Assembly (NCBI GenBank): GCA_903838095.1
Contig: CAILXE010000260.1
Coordinates: 1 to 7,089, forward strand
Source of the DNA: an uncultured Chlorobiaceae bacterium
GTDB taxonomy: Bacteria > Bacteroidota > Chlorobiia > Chlorobiales > Chlorobiaceae
DNA: 7,089 bases
Direction: 5' to 3'
In this document: positions 5,521 to 7,089 of the stretch, one piece after another
Layout: each line of letters opens with the position of its first letter
Position numbering within the stretch: the stretch's first letter is position 1
The notes under the pieces: model-generated
Seen by the model: only the letters and a program-made list of their open reading frames with translations
What the model was told of the DNA's origin: nothing
The model's database searches: none
Program-made: the position numbers and the translations under genes

Positions 5521-6708
5521 CACCAGGCCCTTGAAAACCGGCAGCATTTCATCTTCAATCCGATAAATATCATGGATTATCGTTATTGGAGCGGCATAGC
5601 AATCATAGATCTCCTCGTAGGTAAAACCGTACTTTCTGTAGATAGCCGCTATTTTCTTGTAAAGATCAAAATGCCATGCTGGCTCTGGTGAACGATGTCC
5701 CTCAAAAGCAGAGCCCGGATTCGGATTCCAGCTTGTCGCAAAACAGATAACACCCTTCGAAGCCAGATATTCAATGCCTTCAAGTGTCGATTCCTTCGGT
5801 TCAAGGCCTGCAACAATGTTTGAACGCACCTTGCCCCGGCCAAAGACCTCCACTTCATACTCCAAAGCCTTGACCCAATGTTCCCAACCGCCACACTGCA
5901 GCTCCTTTCCGGGACAGATCGCCTTAAACATATTTCGGTCCCAAACCTCAATATTGGTCGCAATAGTACGATACCCCGCTTCCTTGTACTTGTCAATAAT
6001 ATTGAGGTCATGAGGAGCACCGACACAGGCGGTGCCGTTAAAATCATCCAGTCCGGTGTGTTCCTTGATGGCATCTGCCACATCCAGGTAATACTCCACT
6101 TCACGACGCTCAGCCACAAAACCGCCTGTTATGGTGAGATGACGCGCCCCGTCCCGGTATGCCGCACCAACCGTTTCTCCGATCTGCTTTGGATATTTCC
6201 AGCCGATGCCCTCTGCTTCGCCATAGGTATCTTTCGTCGCATTGATGTTGCAGAATTTGCAGTCCTGGCCTTTATCTTTCAGAGCACACTCATTGCTGTA
6301 AGGGATAAGCAGCACTCCATCCTGAACATAGAGCGCCAGATTGGCCATGCTTGTTCCATCCGAAGTTTTCAGTTTGTAATAGTTGGGCCGCTCAAGAAAT
6401 TCCACCGGAAATATGATTTCTCCATGATGAGCCAGATAGTAGGTCCCCTTTTCATAGATAAATGAGTATGAAGAGCGGCGATCCCACTTGACGGTATAGA
6501 CCAGACCATGTGGAGAGCGGTAACCTGCCGGAAACTTGATTCCAACATGAGTCTCATGGTCTCCCTCGAAAAGACAGTGAACTTCCTCCTGAAAGCGTCC
6601 GCCAAGGTCAAGATGTTTAAAAATATGAGGATCAAAGTTGATGCCTTCAACCCCTGTTAATATTTTTAATTCCAATTCCCGATACAATGTATCTTTAAGA
6701 TTACTCAT
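5515..6708 (-). CDS. Radical SAM protein with a CX8CX2C cluster motif
   Basis: A 397-residue protein predicted to bind a [4Fe-4S] cluster and S-adenosylmethionine and start a radical reaction. The first ~135 residues form an N-terminal region I do not recognise. The likely cluster cysteines are Cys141, Cys150 and Cys153, the last two in Cys-Lys-Phe-Cys-Asn, giving CX8CX2C instead of the common CX3CX2C. Thr-Ile-Thr-Gly-Gly-Phe (192-197) fits the SAM-binding GGE-like motif, Asn-Ile-Glu-Val-Trp-Asp (252-257) and Gly-Lys-Val-Arg-Ser-Asn-Ile-Val-Ala-Gly-Leu (292-302) resemble later strands of the BioB/ThiH-like barrel. Further cysteines (228, 265, 272, 322, 370) show no ferredoxin-type cluster, so a SPASM domain is not evident. 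It is not NifB: the N-terminal motif and layout differ. It lies 53 bases after the ABC gene and 122 before the SDR. The start has AGGGAG (6723-6718) nine bases upstream. It may make or modify the substrate or a cofactor of the nitrogenase-like enzyme. Confidence 0.85.
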   Translation of the reverse strand: MSNLKDTLYRELELKILTGVEGINFDPHIFKHLDLGGRFQEEVHCLFEGDHETHVGIKFPAGYRSPHGLVYTVKWDRRSSYSFIYEKGTYYLAHHGEIIFPVEFLERPNYYKLKTSDGTSMANLALYVQDGVLLIPYSNECALKDKGQDCKFCNINATKDTYGEAEGIGWKYPKQIGETVGAAYRDGARHLTITGGFVAERREVEYYLDVADAIKEHTGLDDFNGTACVGAPHDLNIIDKYKEAGYRTIATNIEVWDRNMFKAICPGKELQCGGWEHWVKALEYEVEVFGRGKVRSNIVAGLEPKESTLEGIEYLASKGVICFATSWNPNPGSAFEGHRSPEPAWHFDLYKKIAAIYRKYGFTYEEIYDCYAAPITIIHDIYRIEDEMLPVFKGLVA

Positions 6709-6717
6709 ACGTCTCTT

Positions 6718-6723
6718 CTCCCT
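6718..6723 (-). promoter_or_regulatory. Ribosome binding site of the radical SAM gene
   Basis: AGGGAG on the minus strand, nine bases before ATG 6708. It supports the chosen start. The short gap back to the ABC gene shows no terminator or clear promoter, so the two are probably co-transcribed. Confidence 0.65.
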
Positions 6724-6761
6724 GATTTTGATTTTATTGAGATTATTGAACTACTCTTTAA

Positions 6762-7089
6762 TTATATCGTATAGGTGAAATGAGGCTCGGTGTGCAGCAT
6801 AAACTCCTCAAGCACTTTTTCCTTCATTTCAGCAAACTCAACGCTTGCCCTATCCCTTGGCCGTGCAAGTGGAACAGGAATAATTTTTTGCAGTTTTCCT
6901 GGCCGTGCAGACATCACAACAATTTTATCCGAAAGATAAAGGGCCTCTTCAACATCATGAGTGACCATGATCATGGTAATATTTTCTTTCTTCCATATCC
7001 GCTCAAGCTCCTTGTGCATATACATTCTTGTTAAAGCATCAAGCGCACCAAGCGGCTCATCCAAAAGCAATATTTCAGGTTGATTGACA
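6762..7089 (-). CDS. ABC transporter ATPase subunit, nitrate/sulfonate/taurine importer type; C-terminal part only
   Basis: The last 109 codons (stop included) of an ATP-binding subunit; the N-terminus with the Walker A motif and most or all of the signature lies beyond the right edge. The visible part begins Val-Asn-Gln-Pro-Glu-Ile and has Walker B with the catalytic glutamate and D-loop ([11 protein letters not shown]), followed by the H-loop in [14 protein letters not shown] and the Pro-Leu-Ala-Arg-Pro-Arg-Asp-Arg stretch are typical of the SsuB/TauB/NrtD group, which energises uptake of sulfonates, taurine, nitrate, pyrimidine precursors and similar small solutes. Together with a permease and a binding protein, probably encoded to the right, it would import the compound. 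Its position at the head of the block suggests it delivers the substrate of the pathway; the actual solute cannot be read from this subunit. Confidence 0.9.
   Translation of the reverse strand, partial: VNQPEILLLDEPLGALDALTRMYMHKELERIWKKENITMIMVTHDVEEALYLSDKIVVMSARPGKLQKIIPVPLARPRDRASVEFAEMKEKVLEEFMLHTEPHFTYTI

Noticed and set aside
5515..6708. NifB
   Set aside because: The cysteine spacing is CX8CX2C, not CX3CX2C, and the long N-terminal region and absence of the NifB accessory cluster cysteines do not fit.

Overview
All recognisable genes in this window lie on the minus strand, so transcription runs from position 7089 down to 1. In that order they are: the end of an ATPase gene of a nitrate/sulfonate/taurine-type ABC importer, a radical SAM protein, a classical short-chain dehydrogenase (SDR), three nitrogenase-like genes (NifH-like, NifD-like, NifK-like), an ECF-type sigma factor, and the beginning of a small membrane protein that is probably its partner. 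Spacing is tight through the SDR-H-D-K block: the SDR stop lies 32 bases from the preferred NifH-like start, H and D are 30 bases apart, and D and K are 1 base apart. The ABC and radical SAM genes are 53 bases apart. A 122-base gap holding inverted repeats separates the radical SAM gene from the SDR gene, and a 155-base gap separates the NifK-like gene from the sigma factor gene.

The centre of interest is the NifHDK-like enzyme. The NifH-like protein has everything expected of a working [4Fe-4S] ATP-dependent electron donor. The two DK-like subunits together keep only four of the six P-cluster cysteines: three in the K-like protein and one in the D-like protein. At the cofactor site, the FeMo-cofactor cysteine position aligns with Asp and the cofactor histidine is not conserved. 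This points to a two-component reductase built like the dark-operative protochlorophyllide/chlorin reductases, with a single simple Fe-S cluster between the subunits and probably an organic substrate. It does not look like a dinitrogen-reducing enzyme. It is not obviously BchLNB, BchXYZ, CfbCD or NifEN, and its missing cofactor ligands argue against methylthio-alkane reductase.

The companion genes suggest a pathway: uptake of a small molecule by the ABC importer, a radical step by a protein with an unusual CX8CX2C cluster motif, an NAD(P)H-dependent redox step by the SDR, and an ATP-driven reduction by the nitrogenase-like complex. No substrate can be read from the sequence. The sigma factor and membrane protein may be a separate regulatory unit or may control the cluster; the sequence does not decide.

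The organism is an anaerobic or microaerobic bacterium of middling GC content. NifHDK-like genes of unknown role are known in anoxygenic phototrophs such as green sulfur bacteria, and also in other anaerobes. A green sulfur bacterium is a reasonable but weakly supported guess. I saw no tRNA, rRNA, CRISPR array or insertion sequence.
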